The notes beneath the pieces were generated by a model. That model had not been told where the DNA came from and searched no databases. It worked only from the letters and a program-made list of their open reading frames with translations. A program made the position numbers and the translations under genes. A stretch of DNA of 64,000 bases from Acidimicrobiia bacterium (GTDB lineage Bacteria; Acidobacteriota; Vicinamibacteria; Vicinamibacterales; CAVVIG01), in the NCBI GenBank assembly GCA_016871175.1, contig VFZL01000004.1:62001-126000 (forward strand), in the 5' to 3' direction. How positions within the stretch are numbered: the stretch's first letter is position 1; each line of letters opens with the position of its first letter. Positions 26,059 to 34,056 of this stretch are shown piece after piece.

Positions 26059-27588
26059 TCAGGCCTGCGAGGGTGCGACGTCGAGCTTGGGCACCTGTAG
26101 GTGTGGCATTGGTGCCGCGACGAACAACCGACGAGACGGCTTCGCGATCAAACGGGCCACGGCGACGGAGCGCGCCACGCGCGCTGAGTCGGTCGCTATG
26201 CCGGTGTTGGCGTACATCTGACGATAGAGCTTGGAGATCAGCACGAAGGCGAGCCGACCCTTGAGCGACTTGACGACCCGCGCGCGCGCCCAGATGCTGG
26301 GCAGTGAGTAGAAGCGGTCCCAGGTCGCCTGGGTCCGCCGGCGGATCTCGTCAGGCGACATCACGGGATGCGGAGTGTAGACCTTGGGTCGATTGGCCTG
26401 CGGGATCAGCCAGTGCCGGGTGATCGGCACACCCCCCACCTGGAGTCCCTTCCCTTGTTGCTCACGCTCCCACTTCTCGAAGTCGACTGTGCCGGGGAAC
26501 GGCGTGAGCATAACGAACTGCGCGAAGGTCACGCCAGCGCGCTCGGCGAGCGATGCCGTGGCTTCAAAGGTCTCCGGTCTGTCGCTCGGGAGCCCGAAAA
26601 TGAACGAGCCCAGGACGTGAATGCCGTGCTGCTTGAACGCCTGCAGTCGCTCAACGAGCGCGTCGCCATGAAGATTGAAGCCCTTGTACACATCCTTCAG
26701 GCCCTCGGGGGTTACGGATTCCACCCCGATGAGCGCCCCCTTGATGCGAGCCTTGGACATGGCTTGAAGGAACTCCGGATCCTCAGCCGCTTCCATGGTG
26801 ATCTGCGTGTAGAACACCATGTCCGACGGGAGCTTTGCCAGCTTGGCCATCAACTCGAAGCGCTGTGCACGAATCGCTTGCAGCTCGTGAAGACGCGTCT
26901 TGTCCTGTCGCCGCTCGGCTTGTGCGAGGTCGGCAAGCGATACCGGGTAGAAGTTGTCGTCGGCCAGCGCGACGAACTTGAAGCCGATTCGTCGCAGCTC
27001 CACCGCCTCTCGAACCACGTTGTCGACGATCGATTGGCGAGGCTGCTGACCGTCGGTGCGCCACACGGAACAGAAGGAGCAGTGTTTCGGGCATCCGCGA
27101 ACCGTCTGAATCGACGCCCACATGTATCGGTCCTTGGGCAGCAGATCCCACCGAGCGGGCTTGAACGAGTCGCCGCCGATGCGTCCCGCCTCGTACACCA
27201 ACTTCACCTGACCCTCGATGCAGTCTTTGATCACGGTGCCCCACATGGCGTCGCCGTCGCCCCGAACGACCGCGTGCGCGCCACCGAGGGCGTGCGGTTC
27301 GTTCGGATACAGGGTTGCGTGAATTCCTCCGAACACGACGATCGCTCCGCGCGCCCGGAGGGCGCTGCCGACCTCGTATCCGCGCAGCGCGTTCCCTGTG
27401 TGGATGCCGATACCGACCACGTCACCCTCCTGGATGCGCGTCACGTCCAGCGGATCCAGCGTCTCGTCACAGATGATGGGGTCGCCGTACTCCCGCGGCG
27501 TGGCGGCGGCCAGCACGTAGAGCCACCGCGGCGTGATGACAGCCGTGCCGAAGGAGACGTGACTGGGGTTGACGAGAAAAACGCGCAT
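26059..27588 (-). CDS. B12-binding radical SAM protein
   Basis: 509 residues from ATG 27588 with GGGAGG upstream. The N-terminal ~130 residues are a cobalamin-binding-like fold (MRVFLVNPSH, VVFGGIHATLYPNEP); the radical SAM cluster motif CPKHCSFC has Cys at 166, 170 and 173. Then a TIM-barrel part with SFIFGLPSDRPETFEATASL and a helical DUF4070-like tail. Such proteins perform difficult methylations, cyclisations or hopanoid/lipid changes; substrate unknown. The neighbouring broken exported protein lies 21 bp downstream in the same direction. Confidence 0.88.
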   Translation of the reverse strand: MRVFLVNPSHVSFGTAVITPRWLYVLAAATPREYGDPIICDETLDPLDVTRIQEGDVVGIGIHTGNALRGYEVGSALRARGAIVVFGGIHATLYPNEPHALGGAHAVVRGDGDAMWGTVIKDCIEGQVKLVYEAGRIGGDSFKPARWDLLPKDRYMWASIQTVRGCPKHCSFCSVWRTDGQQPRQSIVDNVVREAVELRRIGFKFVALADDNFYPVSLADLAQAERRQDKTRLHELQAIRAQRFELMAKLAKLPSDMVFYTQITMEAAEDPEFLQAMSKARIKGALIGVESVTPEGLKDVYKGFNLHGDALVERLQAFKQHGIHVLGSFIFGLPSDRPETFEATASLAERAGVTFAQFVMLTPFPGTVDFEKWEREQQGKGLQVGGVPITRHWLIPQANRPKVYTPHPVMSPDEIRRRTQATWDRFYSLPSIWARARVVKSLKGRLAFVLISKLYRQMYANTGIATDSARVARSVAVARLIAKPSRRLFVAAPMPHLQVPKLDVAPSQA

Positions 27589-27681
27589 GCGATGCCTCCC
27601 ACTAGGCCCCGAAGCCAAACAACCCGCCCGATGCAGCCGCTGATGGCGTCTAGAGCGCCGCGAATGATGAGCGTTGACAGA

Positions 27682-27717
27682 AACCGATGAACGAAGAACA
27701 ACCGATGAACGAAGAAC
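27682..27717 (+). repeat. Perfect tandem duplication of an 18-mer
   Basis: AACCGATGAACGAAGAAC occurs twice back to back in the 145-bp gap between the radical SAM and M56 genes. Each unit contains the sub-motif GAACGAAGAAC. It resembles the GACCAACGAC-type intergenic repeat at 55.7 kb in style though not in sequence. Confidence 0.85.
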
Positions 27718-27733
27718 GCGGAAGAGCCGGCGG

Positions 27734-29341
27734 CTAGAATTGCTCGGCAACCGCCTTTCCTGTGCGGCCGAAGAAGCCGCCAAGAGCATTACCCCGACGC
27801 GCCACATGGCGGCCAAAGGCGGTGCTCCGTTGTGCGAGTTGCTGTCCGACGGTGACAACCTCTCGTGCGACGTGCCGGCCGACGGTGGCCCATAGGCCTG
27901 GTTCAGCGTCCAGCGCGGCGTTCGACTCGGTGCCACCTGCCTCCGGGGACGAAACGTCAATGAGGCCAGCCGGCGGGCCGACGAGGACACGACCAGGAAT
28001 CGGTGGCGGTGCTGCCTCGCCGGCCGCGTTGTTCGCCGCGAGCGCGACCACCGGTGCGCCGCTCGAATCCGTATCGTCTCGGCGAACCTCGACTCGAGCG
28101 ATCTGTATCGGAGACGCCACGCTCGAGAGCGGCCGCCTCAGGGACGTCGTGCCCCACGTCATTGTCCTCCTCGCACTCGCGGAGCGCCCGTTCACATCGA
28201 CGGGCGCCGGTCTGGCCACATGCCGATCAACGACTCGTGCCGGGTCGGGGGCCGTCGTGTGCCCGACGCCCGTTGGAATCACGGCATTCGAAAGGTCGAC
28301 GGGCCTCGGCACCGCGTCCGGCGTCGAACGACGCGCCACGGTTTCAGCCGCCCGCGTGCCGACGATCGGACCGACCGCGATCGCAACAGCCGAGGCCGCC
28401 GCCAGACCGGCGATACCCGAGCCGAGTACCAAGCGCTGCACGGCAGCACGACGGCGAACCCGCGGATCGAGCAACCGCCGTACGCGGAGCAGCAACGACC
28501 CGGTTCCCGCTGCGTGCGGGACTATCGCTGCGACGGACGAGAGACGCCGAGCCGCGATGGCGTCCGCGGCGTCGGCCAGACACGTGGCGTATCGCACAGC
28601 GTTTCCGATGCGGGCGGCGACCGCATCATCGCAGGCCGCTTCCCGTTCAGCGTCGAGCGCCGCCGTAATGACGCGGACGGCGGGGTGCCAGCCGACGAGG
28701 ACGCTGATGCACGACTGGAGCAGCGTGGCCCAATCGTCGTAGCGTGCGAGATGCACCTGCTCGTGCAGGATGATCAAATCGAGGTCCTCGCGATCCAGCG
28801 TAGTCACGAGCCGGTCGGAGACCACGATGGCCGGCCGACCCAGGAGGCCTAGCGCGCAGGCGCCAGAAACGCTCGATGACATGCGGAGCGCGGCGTGTCG
28901 GCGCCCAGCCCTTCGCCACTGCCGCCGCAGCGACAGCGATCGCTCCACTGCGCGGGCCAGCCGACGCGAGCGTCGTTCCAGCTGACGGACTGTGACCAGG
29001 CCGCGCGTCAGCCGCCCGAACCCGAGCAGCACCGAGCCAAGCCAGGCGCCGATGCCGCACGCAACCAACCAGTCCGGTGGCGCGGGGAGTTCGATAAGTG
29101 GCCTAGAGACAAGCGACGCACCCGGCGCGAGTGATTCCGCGTCAACGCGCGGCAGTGCCATCGACCCGTTGCCGAACATCGTGGAGTGGGTGATAAGCGG
29201 AAGGAGCAGCACCGCGACCAGCACCGCCCACCAGAGCGCGTAGCGCGTGGCGGCGTTGATTCGGGGAGCGCAGCGCAGCGCAAGCCACAACGTGACCGCG
29301 ACAGCCGACCCCTGCCAGAGCCACTGCAGGAGCGACGTCAT
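27734..29341 (-). CDS. M56 (BlaR1-type) membrane metallopeptidase
   Basis: 535 residues. Four N-terminal membrane helices flank the cytoplasmic zinc-peptidase domain with HEQVH at 193-197 and a downstream Glu in LDAEREAACDD. A further helix (LVLGSGIAGLAAASAVAIAV) leads to a ~190-residue low-complexity exported tail in place of the penicillin-binding domain of true BlaR1. In the Bla/Mec paradigm such proteins sense an extracytoplasmic cue and inactivate the partner repressor. Its ATG overlaps blaI by 4 nt. Confidence 0.9.
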   Translation of the reverse strand: MTSLLQWLWQGSAVAVTLWLALRCAPRINAATRYALWWAVLVAVLLLPLITHSTMFGNGSMALPRVDAESLAPGASLVSRPLIELPAPPDWLVACGIGAWLGSVLLGFGRLTRGLVTVRQLERRSRRLARAVERSLSLRRQWRRAGRRHAALRMSSSVSGACALGLLGRPAIVVSDRLVTTLDREDLDLIILHEQVHLARYDDWATLLQSCISVLVGWHPAVRVITAALDAEREAACDDAVAARIGNAVRYATCLADAADAIAARRLSSVAAIVPHAAGTGSLLLRVRRLLDPRVRRRAAVQRLVLGSGIAGLAAASAVAIAVGPIVGTRAAETVARRSTPDAVPRPVDLSNAVIPTGVGHTTAPDPARVVDRHVARPAPVDVNGRSASARRTMTWGTTSLRRPLSSVASPIQIARVEVRRDDTDSSGAPVVALAANNAAGEAAPPPIPGRVLVGPPAGLIDVSSPEAGGTESNAALDAEPGLWATVGRHVAREVVTVGQQLAQRSTAFGRHVARRGNALGGFFGRTGKAVAEQF

Positions 29342-29730
29342 CGATCGCCCTCGGCGGTGTGGCCAGCGACGAGGGCTCGGACACGGTTTCGCTCGTCTTC
29401 CGTCGGGTGCTCGTGCCCGAGCAGGTTCAGCATCAGCGCCTCCTCCGAGCCGTCGAAGAACCGCGACACGAGTTGCGACACTGCCCGCCGTCGTGCCTGT
29501 GAGCGATTGATGACCGGCAAGTAGACGAACGCGCGCCCATCTTTTTCGTGTCTGACGTACCCCTTTCGCTCCAGAATGCGCAGCACCGTCAGGATGGAGT
29601 TGTAGGCCGGCTTGTCCGGCCCCTCGATGAGCTCAACGACTTCGCCAACGGTGGCGCTGTTGCCATTCCAAAGCACGCGCATGATGCGTAGCTCTGCGTC
29701 AGTCAGCGCTGGGGATTGCCGTCGAGCCAT
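29338..29730 (-). CDS. BlaI/MecI-family transcription repressor
   Basis: 130 residues: winged helix at 9-75 (LTDAELRIMRVLWNGNSATV, YNSILTVLRILERKGYVRHE) and a helical dimerisation tail (ALMLNLLGHE). In the family the linker is cut after the M56 protein is activated. The gene is preceded by a sigma-70 promoter whose spacer is a palindrome (listed), so it probably represses itself and the M56 gene. No beta-lactamase lies nearby. Confidence 0.93.
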   Translation of the reverse strand: MARRQSPALTDAELRIMRVLWNGNSATVGEVVELIEGPDKPAYNSILTVLRILERKGYVRHEKDGRAFVYLPVINRSQARRRAVSQLVSRFFDGSEEALMLNLLGHEHPTEDERNRVRALVAGHTAEGDR

Positions 29731-29754
29731 TGGTAAGACCGGAAAACACCTCAG

Positions 29755-29783
29755 TTAATATCCTAAGAATTTAGGAGAAACAA
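29755..29783 (-). promoter_or_regulatory. blaI-M56 promoter with operator in the spacer
   Basis: On the minus strand: -35 TTGTTT (29783-29778), a 17-bp spacer, and -10 TATTAA (29760-29755). The spacer contains the palindrome TCCTAAATTCTTAGGA (29776-29761; six-base arms TCCTAA/TTAGGA around ATTC). It ends 31 bp before the blaI ATG. A BlaI dimer bound there would block RNA polymerase. Confidence 0.75.
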
Positions 29784-29844
29784 GATGACGATATGCCGGT
29801 TCCTCGTGAGCGTCAACTAAAAACTTAATTCCTTGTGGAACTGC

Positions 29845-32184
29845 CTACAGCCTGAACAAGCGCGTGAACTTGACCACGAATCCGCGGTTCCGGATTTCAG
29901 GGAATCCGCGGACCGTCATGTCGCGATTGTCCGAGTAAACGACGAACAGGTCGCTGCCCGGCTGGTACTCCCAGCGGTACCGGATGTTCGTGTTCATGGC
30001 CGACGTGCCCGTGTTGAACTGAATGAGCGCGGCGGCCGACATGCGCGGCGAGATCGAATACGTCGTGCGGGTGGTCAGCAGGGCGCTGGCAAACGAGCCG
30101 ACCGGCAGCTCGACCCAATTCAGCTGGAGGCTGGGTTCGAAGGAGGTCTGCGGCGTGATCTCGAGCCGTCCGCGTCCGCTGCTGAAGCCCGTCCGCTTGC
30201 CGTCGTAGAAAGACCCGGTGTCGACATTCACCCAACCTGACATCCGACGCAGGGGCGAGAACAGATACCCGATGTGAAGCTCGGGCCAACTGTAGCCGCC
30301 TGCCGGCACCGACACACCGCTTGACAGCGCGAACGGCACGCGAATCAGCTCGTAGCTCTCCGCGTATTCGAGGCCGATCACATCGCCGTTTTGGAACTCG
30401 GACCGGAAGCCGACCTGTGCGAGGCGCGACTCGAGCTGGCCGCTTGGCGATGTCGTGTAGTCGAACTGCCCATCCCAGGTGAACTTGCGTACAGACCTGA
30501 TCGATTTGGGCCGCGGGCTGAAGCGGACGAACGCCGAGTCCCGGCTAAACGCCTGACGTCGGAGGAATCCGATGTCTGGATTGAAATTCGTGTCGACGAA
30601 CAACCGCTCGACCTGCAGGCCATAGCGATCGGCGTTGTAGTCGAACTGGCCCCGATAGCTCAGCGAGTCACCGCTGCGGTCCGGTTGCGTCGTCTTGGCG
30701 GCGAACGTGCTGATGGTGACGTTCTGGTAAAGCGAGAACACTCCGTCGGCACCGAATGATTGGGCCCGACCCTGGCCCAAGGTGGATGTCGACCGATCGG
30801 TGAAGAGGACACCGATGGCACTGCGGCTAAGGATGTCGCGCTTCACGCGGACGACGCCGAAGTTCGTGGATGGGAGTGCCGCTTGGCCGGGAGCTCCCTG
30901 TGCGTCGCCGGTCTTGATGTCGATGAGGCCGATGCTGTAGCGCCCAACCTTACCCGACATGCGGGCGCCGACGTTAATCGGCACGGGTCCCGCCGGACCC
31001 AGGCCGATGCGACGGCTGAAGAACATCACCGGCACGTCGTTCGGGTTCGGATTCGCCTGTGTGCTCCCCGCCGCACCTGAACCTCCGCCACCAGCGCTGC
31101 GCGGCTGATTCTGCAGCCCGCCGAACGAAAAAATCCCCTGCCCTTCGAGAAAGAACTCGCGCTTCTCGGGGAAGACCTGATTAAAGCGGGTCAGGTTGAC
31201 CTGTTGCTCATCCTCCTCGACTTGGGCGAAATCGGTGTTGTAGCTGAGATCGGCGATTAGCCCGCCCGCGACGCCGACCTTCGCGTCGAATCCTCTGTCG
31301 AAACGCGGATCGTTCAACGCCAAGCTCCCCCTCGGTCGGAGCGTCGTGACGCCGGAGATGGCGTAGGGTTTGAGCTCCAGCGTCCGGCTGTTGCGCGGCG
31401 TTTGGATGCCGACGAGCGTGGCCGCGGCCGACACCTTGTTCATGCCGCGGCGTCCCAACGCCGCGGGAATGGGCATCAGGAAGGTGGTTTCGTTCTTCCA
31501 CCGGATGACGCGCTTGAAGTTGATGCCCCAAATCTGATCGTTGCCGGCCGCATAGCGGAGCGACTTGAACGGAATCACCATCTCGACGGTGTAACCGTCC
31601 TCGACGCGGTCGGCATGTGCGTCCCAGACGGTGTTCCAGTCGCGATTGAAGTCACGTTCGTCGGTGATGTACGCGTCGGACATGCCGCCGGCGAGCGCCG
31701 CCTGGAACAGGAATCCGTTGCGGCGGTCGTGAAACGTGTCCAACAGCACCGCGAAGCTCTCGTTGTCGTTGATGCTGTTGCCGTCGCGACGCATTTCGGT
31801 CGCAATCTCACGATCCGGCTCTGAGTCCCAGCACCGCGCGGCGATGTAGACGTTCTTGTCGTCGTAAAGGACCCAGACCTCGGTCTTCTCCGTGCTCGGT
31901 TCGCCTTCGTGTGGTTCCTGTTGGACGAAGCCGGCGATCGCCTCGGTGTGGGCGTACACGCCCTCCTCGAGCCGGCCGTCGACGACGATGGGCTCCACGA
32001 TGCGCGTGGCCCGGACGGTCGCGCGGTCGGAGCTCTCCCGCGTGAACACAGCCGTCAGGGCCGCAGACCCCACGTCCGAGATGCGGGCTCTTGGTGGGTC
32101 CTGCGCCGACGCGGAGCGTCCCGCCTCGAGCAAACAGATAGCGAAAAAAAAGGGAATCCCCAGAGACGGACCGCGTGCAGTCAA
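29845..32184 (-). CDS. DUF5916 outer-membrane protein with CBM9-like N-terminal domain
   Basis: 779 residues from TTG 32184 (start uncertain). Signal peptide in the first ~27 residues. Residues ~60-250 are a carbohydrate-binding family 9-like domain (PIVVDGRLEEGVYAH, EVWVLYDDKNVYIAARCWD, GYTVEMVIPFKSLRY). From ~300 a DUF5916 beta-barrel follows, with KREFFLEGQGIFSFGG and FFSRRIGLG, ending in the aromatic outer-membrane signature FTRLFRL. Typical of Acidobacteriota and Gemmatimonadota; likely binds or takes up a polymer or peptide. It is complete. Confidence 0.9.
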   Translation of the reverse strand: MTARGPSLGIPFFFAICLLEAGRSASAQDPPRARISDVGSAALTAVFTRESSDRATVRATRIVEPIVVDGRLEEGVYAHTEAIAGFVQQEPHEGEPSTEKTEVWVLYDDKNVYIAARCWDSEPDREIATEMRRDGNSINDNESFAVLLDTFHDRRNGFLFQAALAGGMSDAYITDERDFNRDWNTVWDAHADRVEDGYTVEMVIPFKSLRYAAGNDQIWGINFKRVIRWKNETTFLMPIPAALGRRGMNKVSAAATLVGIQTPRNSRTLELKPYAISGVTTLRPRGSLALNDPRFDRGFDAKVGVAGGLIADLSYNTDFAQVEEDEQQVNLTRFNQVFPEKREFFLEGQGIFSFGGLQNQPRSAGGGGSGAAGSTQANPNPNDVPVMFFSRRIGLGPAGPVPINVGARMSGKVGRYSIGLIDIKTGDAQGAPGQAALPSTNFGVVRVKRDILSRSAIGVLFTDRSTSTLGQGRAQSFGADGVFSLYQNVTISTFAAKTTQPDRSGDSLSYRGQFDYNADRYGLQVERLFVDTNFNPDIGFLRRQAFSRDSAFVRFSPRPKSIRSVRKFTWDGQFDYTTSPSGQLESRLAQVGFRSEFQNGDVIGLEYAESYELIRVPFALSSGVSVPAGGYSWPELHIGYLFSPLRRMSGWVNVDTGSFYDGKRTGFSSGRGRLEITPQTSFEPSLQLNWVELPVGSFASALLTTRTTYSISPRMSAAALIQFNTGTSAMNTNIRYRWEYQPGSDLFVVYSDNRDMTVRGFPEIRNRGFVVKFTRLFRL

Positions 32185-32383
32185 CGCCCTTGATGCCGCC
32201 CGCCTGCGTTCGTGAACACCACGGTACCCAGTCGGGGCGGAACCGCCAGTCTAGCAGGGAGCGGGATCTTCCCGACGTCGTGTTCGGAATTGCACCCGTC
32301 GGCGTTTACACAGGGCAAGGAGTCATACACGACATGCCCGTCCCCCTGCCCTGCCGGCTGACCACTTCGCGCTCCTCCAGCGG

Positions 32384-33073
32384 GTGACCCGCACAGTCGC
32401 CCGAAACAATCGGTTGAGCGCGGAAGACGCGGAGGATTTCGCCCAGACTGTTCAGGTGAAGCTGCTGGAGCGCCAATACGACGCGTTCAGCAGCTACGAA
32501 GGCCGCTGCTCCCTGTCGACGTATCTGACCGTGGTCGTCACCCGTCTGCTACTCGACTGGAACGCGACGCGTGGGAAGTGGCGCCCTTCAGCGCTGGCGA
32601 CGCGGCTGGGACCCGATGCGGTCCTCCTGGAGCGCTTGATGAGCCGTGACGGCCTGACCCGCGCCGAGGCGATTGCAACCGTTTCCTCCCGACGCCCCTC
32701 GGGCACGGAGGCCCAGGTGGCAGCACTTGCCGATCAACTCGCTCCTCGTCCACGTCGGGTTTTCATCCGTGACGTGCCGGATGACACGCTCGGCCGGCTG
32801 GAGTTCCACGATCCTATCGCCGCGGCGGAGGTGCGCGCGGAGCGGCGTCGGATACGCGGTGCGCTGCGAATGGCGTGCTCGACACTGGCTGCTGAGGATC
32901 GACGGCTCATCGCACTCCGCTTTGGCCGCCGCTCGCTTACGGTTCGTGCAATCGGGGACGAGATGGGAACCGATCCCAAGCCGCTCTACCGGCGTCTGGA
33001 TCGCACCCTGAAGGTGCTCCGCCATCGCCTCACGGCGATGGGTATCGAAACCGCACCGCTAGGTGCCGCCTGA
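32384..33073 (+). CDS. RNA polymerase sigma factor, ECF-like, possible frameshift at start
   Basis: 229 residues from GTG 32384. Region 2 LSAEDAEDFAQTVQVKLLER and CSLSTYLTVVVTRLLLDW; region 4 LAAEDRRLIALRFGRRSLTV and DEMGTDPKPLYRRLDRTLKV. Family text begins earlier, ALPADHFALLQR, in the same frame but without a start codon. An ATG at 32334 with AAGGAG in front is one base out of frame; one more C in the run TCCCCCT (32341-32347) would join them. So the true start is probably 32334 and the frame was broken in a homopolymer, by mutation or error. Confidence 0.8.
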   Translation: MTRTVARNNRLSAEDAEDFAQTVQVKLLERQYDAFSSYEGRCSLSTYLTVVVTRLLLDWNATRGKWRPSALATRLGPDAVLLERLMSRDGLTRAEAIATVSSRRPSGTEAQVAALADQLAPRPRRVFIRDVPDDTLGRLEFHDPIAAAEVRAERRRIRGALRMACSTLAAEDRRLIALRFGRRSLTVRAIGDEMGTDPKPLYRRLDRTLKVLRHRLTAMGIETAPLGAA

Positions 33074-33119
33074 CAGGCCCTGGGAGGCCAGGTGGGCTGG
33101 CACACCCAGCCCTCCCGGC

Positions 33120-33959
33120 TCACCGAACCTTCGACGCCGAGAACGACCCGCCCGCAGACATCGTGCCTTGCATTGCGTTCCCGTTCACTCGACCACGGTA
33201 TTCCACCGAGCCCGCGTTGAACGTAATCTCGCTCCCGTTCAACTTGCCGGACACCGCCGCGCTCGTCCCGCCGCTCTTGAGCGTGCCGCTGATGTTCTGG
33301 TAGGTCTGGGTGAGCGCGAGCTCGCCTTGCGCAAGCTTCCAAGTGCCCTGCACCTTCGCGGGGATGATCCAGAGAAGCGCCGTGCACCAGCTGGTGCACT
33401 GCTCGGTGGTGTTCGCCCCCTCTGGCGACGACACCGTGAAGGTATCGTCCGGCGTCCAGTCCTCCATCGTGAACGTGTTCGACACGACTCGCGTGCCCGG
33501 CTTCAGATCCAACAGTTTCGGTCGCAGCTTGACGTTGATGGAGGGCAACAAGAACATCGTGATGACGGTGGCCTTCGAGAGGTCGGTCTCGAAGAGGTCG
33601 GCCTTCATGAAGGTCGCCTTGCCACCGACGCCGGCGGCCGCGGCGTTCTTCTGGGAGATCGCCACCATGTCGGGGTTGTATTCGATGCCGATGGCGGTCG
33701 CACCACGCTTGGCGGCCGTGATCACCGTCCGGCCATCACCGGATCCGAGGTCCATCACGATGTCCTGCGCCGTCACCTTCGCCATGTCGAGCATTTTGTC
33801 GACGAGCGTTTGCGGCGACGGCACCCAGACGACGTCCTTACCGGCTTGGCCCACGGAGGGCTCGAATGGCTTCGCAGGCGCCTGCTGTTGAGCGAACGAC
33901 AGGGCCGCTGATGCGAGCACCGCGACGAGGGACAGGACGAGGGGTCGAATTCTATGCAT
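33120..33959 (-). CDS. Exported SAM-binding-fold protein (methyltransferase-like)
   Basis: 279 residues from ATG 33959 with a signal peptide (LVLSLVAVLASAALSFAQ). A methyltransferase fold follows: VMDLGSGDGRTVITAAKRGA is motif I and GIEYNPDMVAIS carries the ribose-binding Glu. The last ~90 residues are a beta-rich domain (QGTWKLAQGELALTQTYQN, SGTLKSGGTSAAVSG). It is odd for a SAM enzyme to be exported, since SAM is cytoplasmic; related proteins are known in Acidobacteriota, and a structural role is possible. Confidence 0.82.
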   Translation of the reverse strand: MHRIRPLVLSLVAVLASAALSFAQQQAPAKPFEPSVGQAGKDVVWVPSPQTLVDKMLDMAKVTAQDIVMDLGSGDGRTVITAAKRGATAIGIEYNPDMVAISQKNAAAAGVGGKATFMKADLFETDLSKATVITMFLLPSINVKLRPKLLDLKPGTRVVSNTFTMEDWTPDDTFTVSSPEGANTTEQCTSWCTALLWIIPAKVQGTWKLAQGELALTQTYQNISGTLKSGGTSAAVSGKLNGSEITFNAGSVEYRGRVNGNAMQGTMSAGGSFSASKVR

Positions 33960-34056
33960 GCAGCCCTCCAGAGCTGGAAACCTAGGATCAGGCCCCATAG
34001 AGTGAACGAACAGGCCGACCAAGCGCAAGCGTAGTCTGAGCCGTTTATGATGAGAC

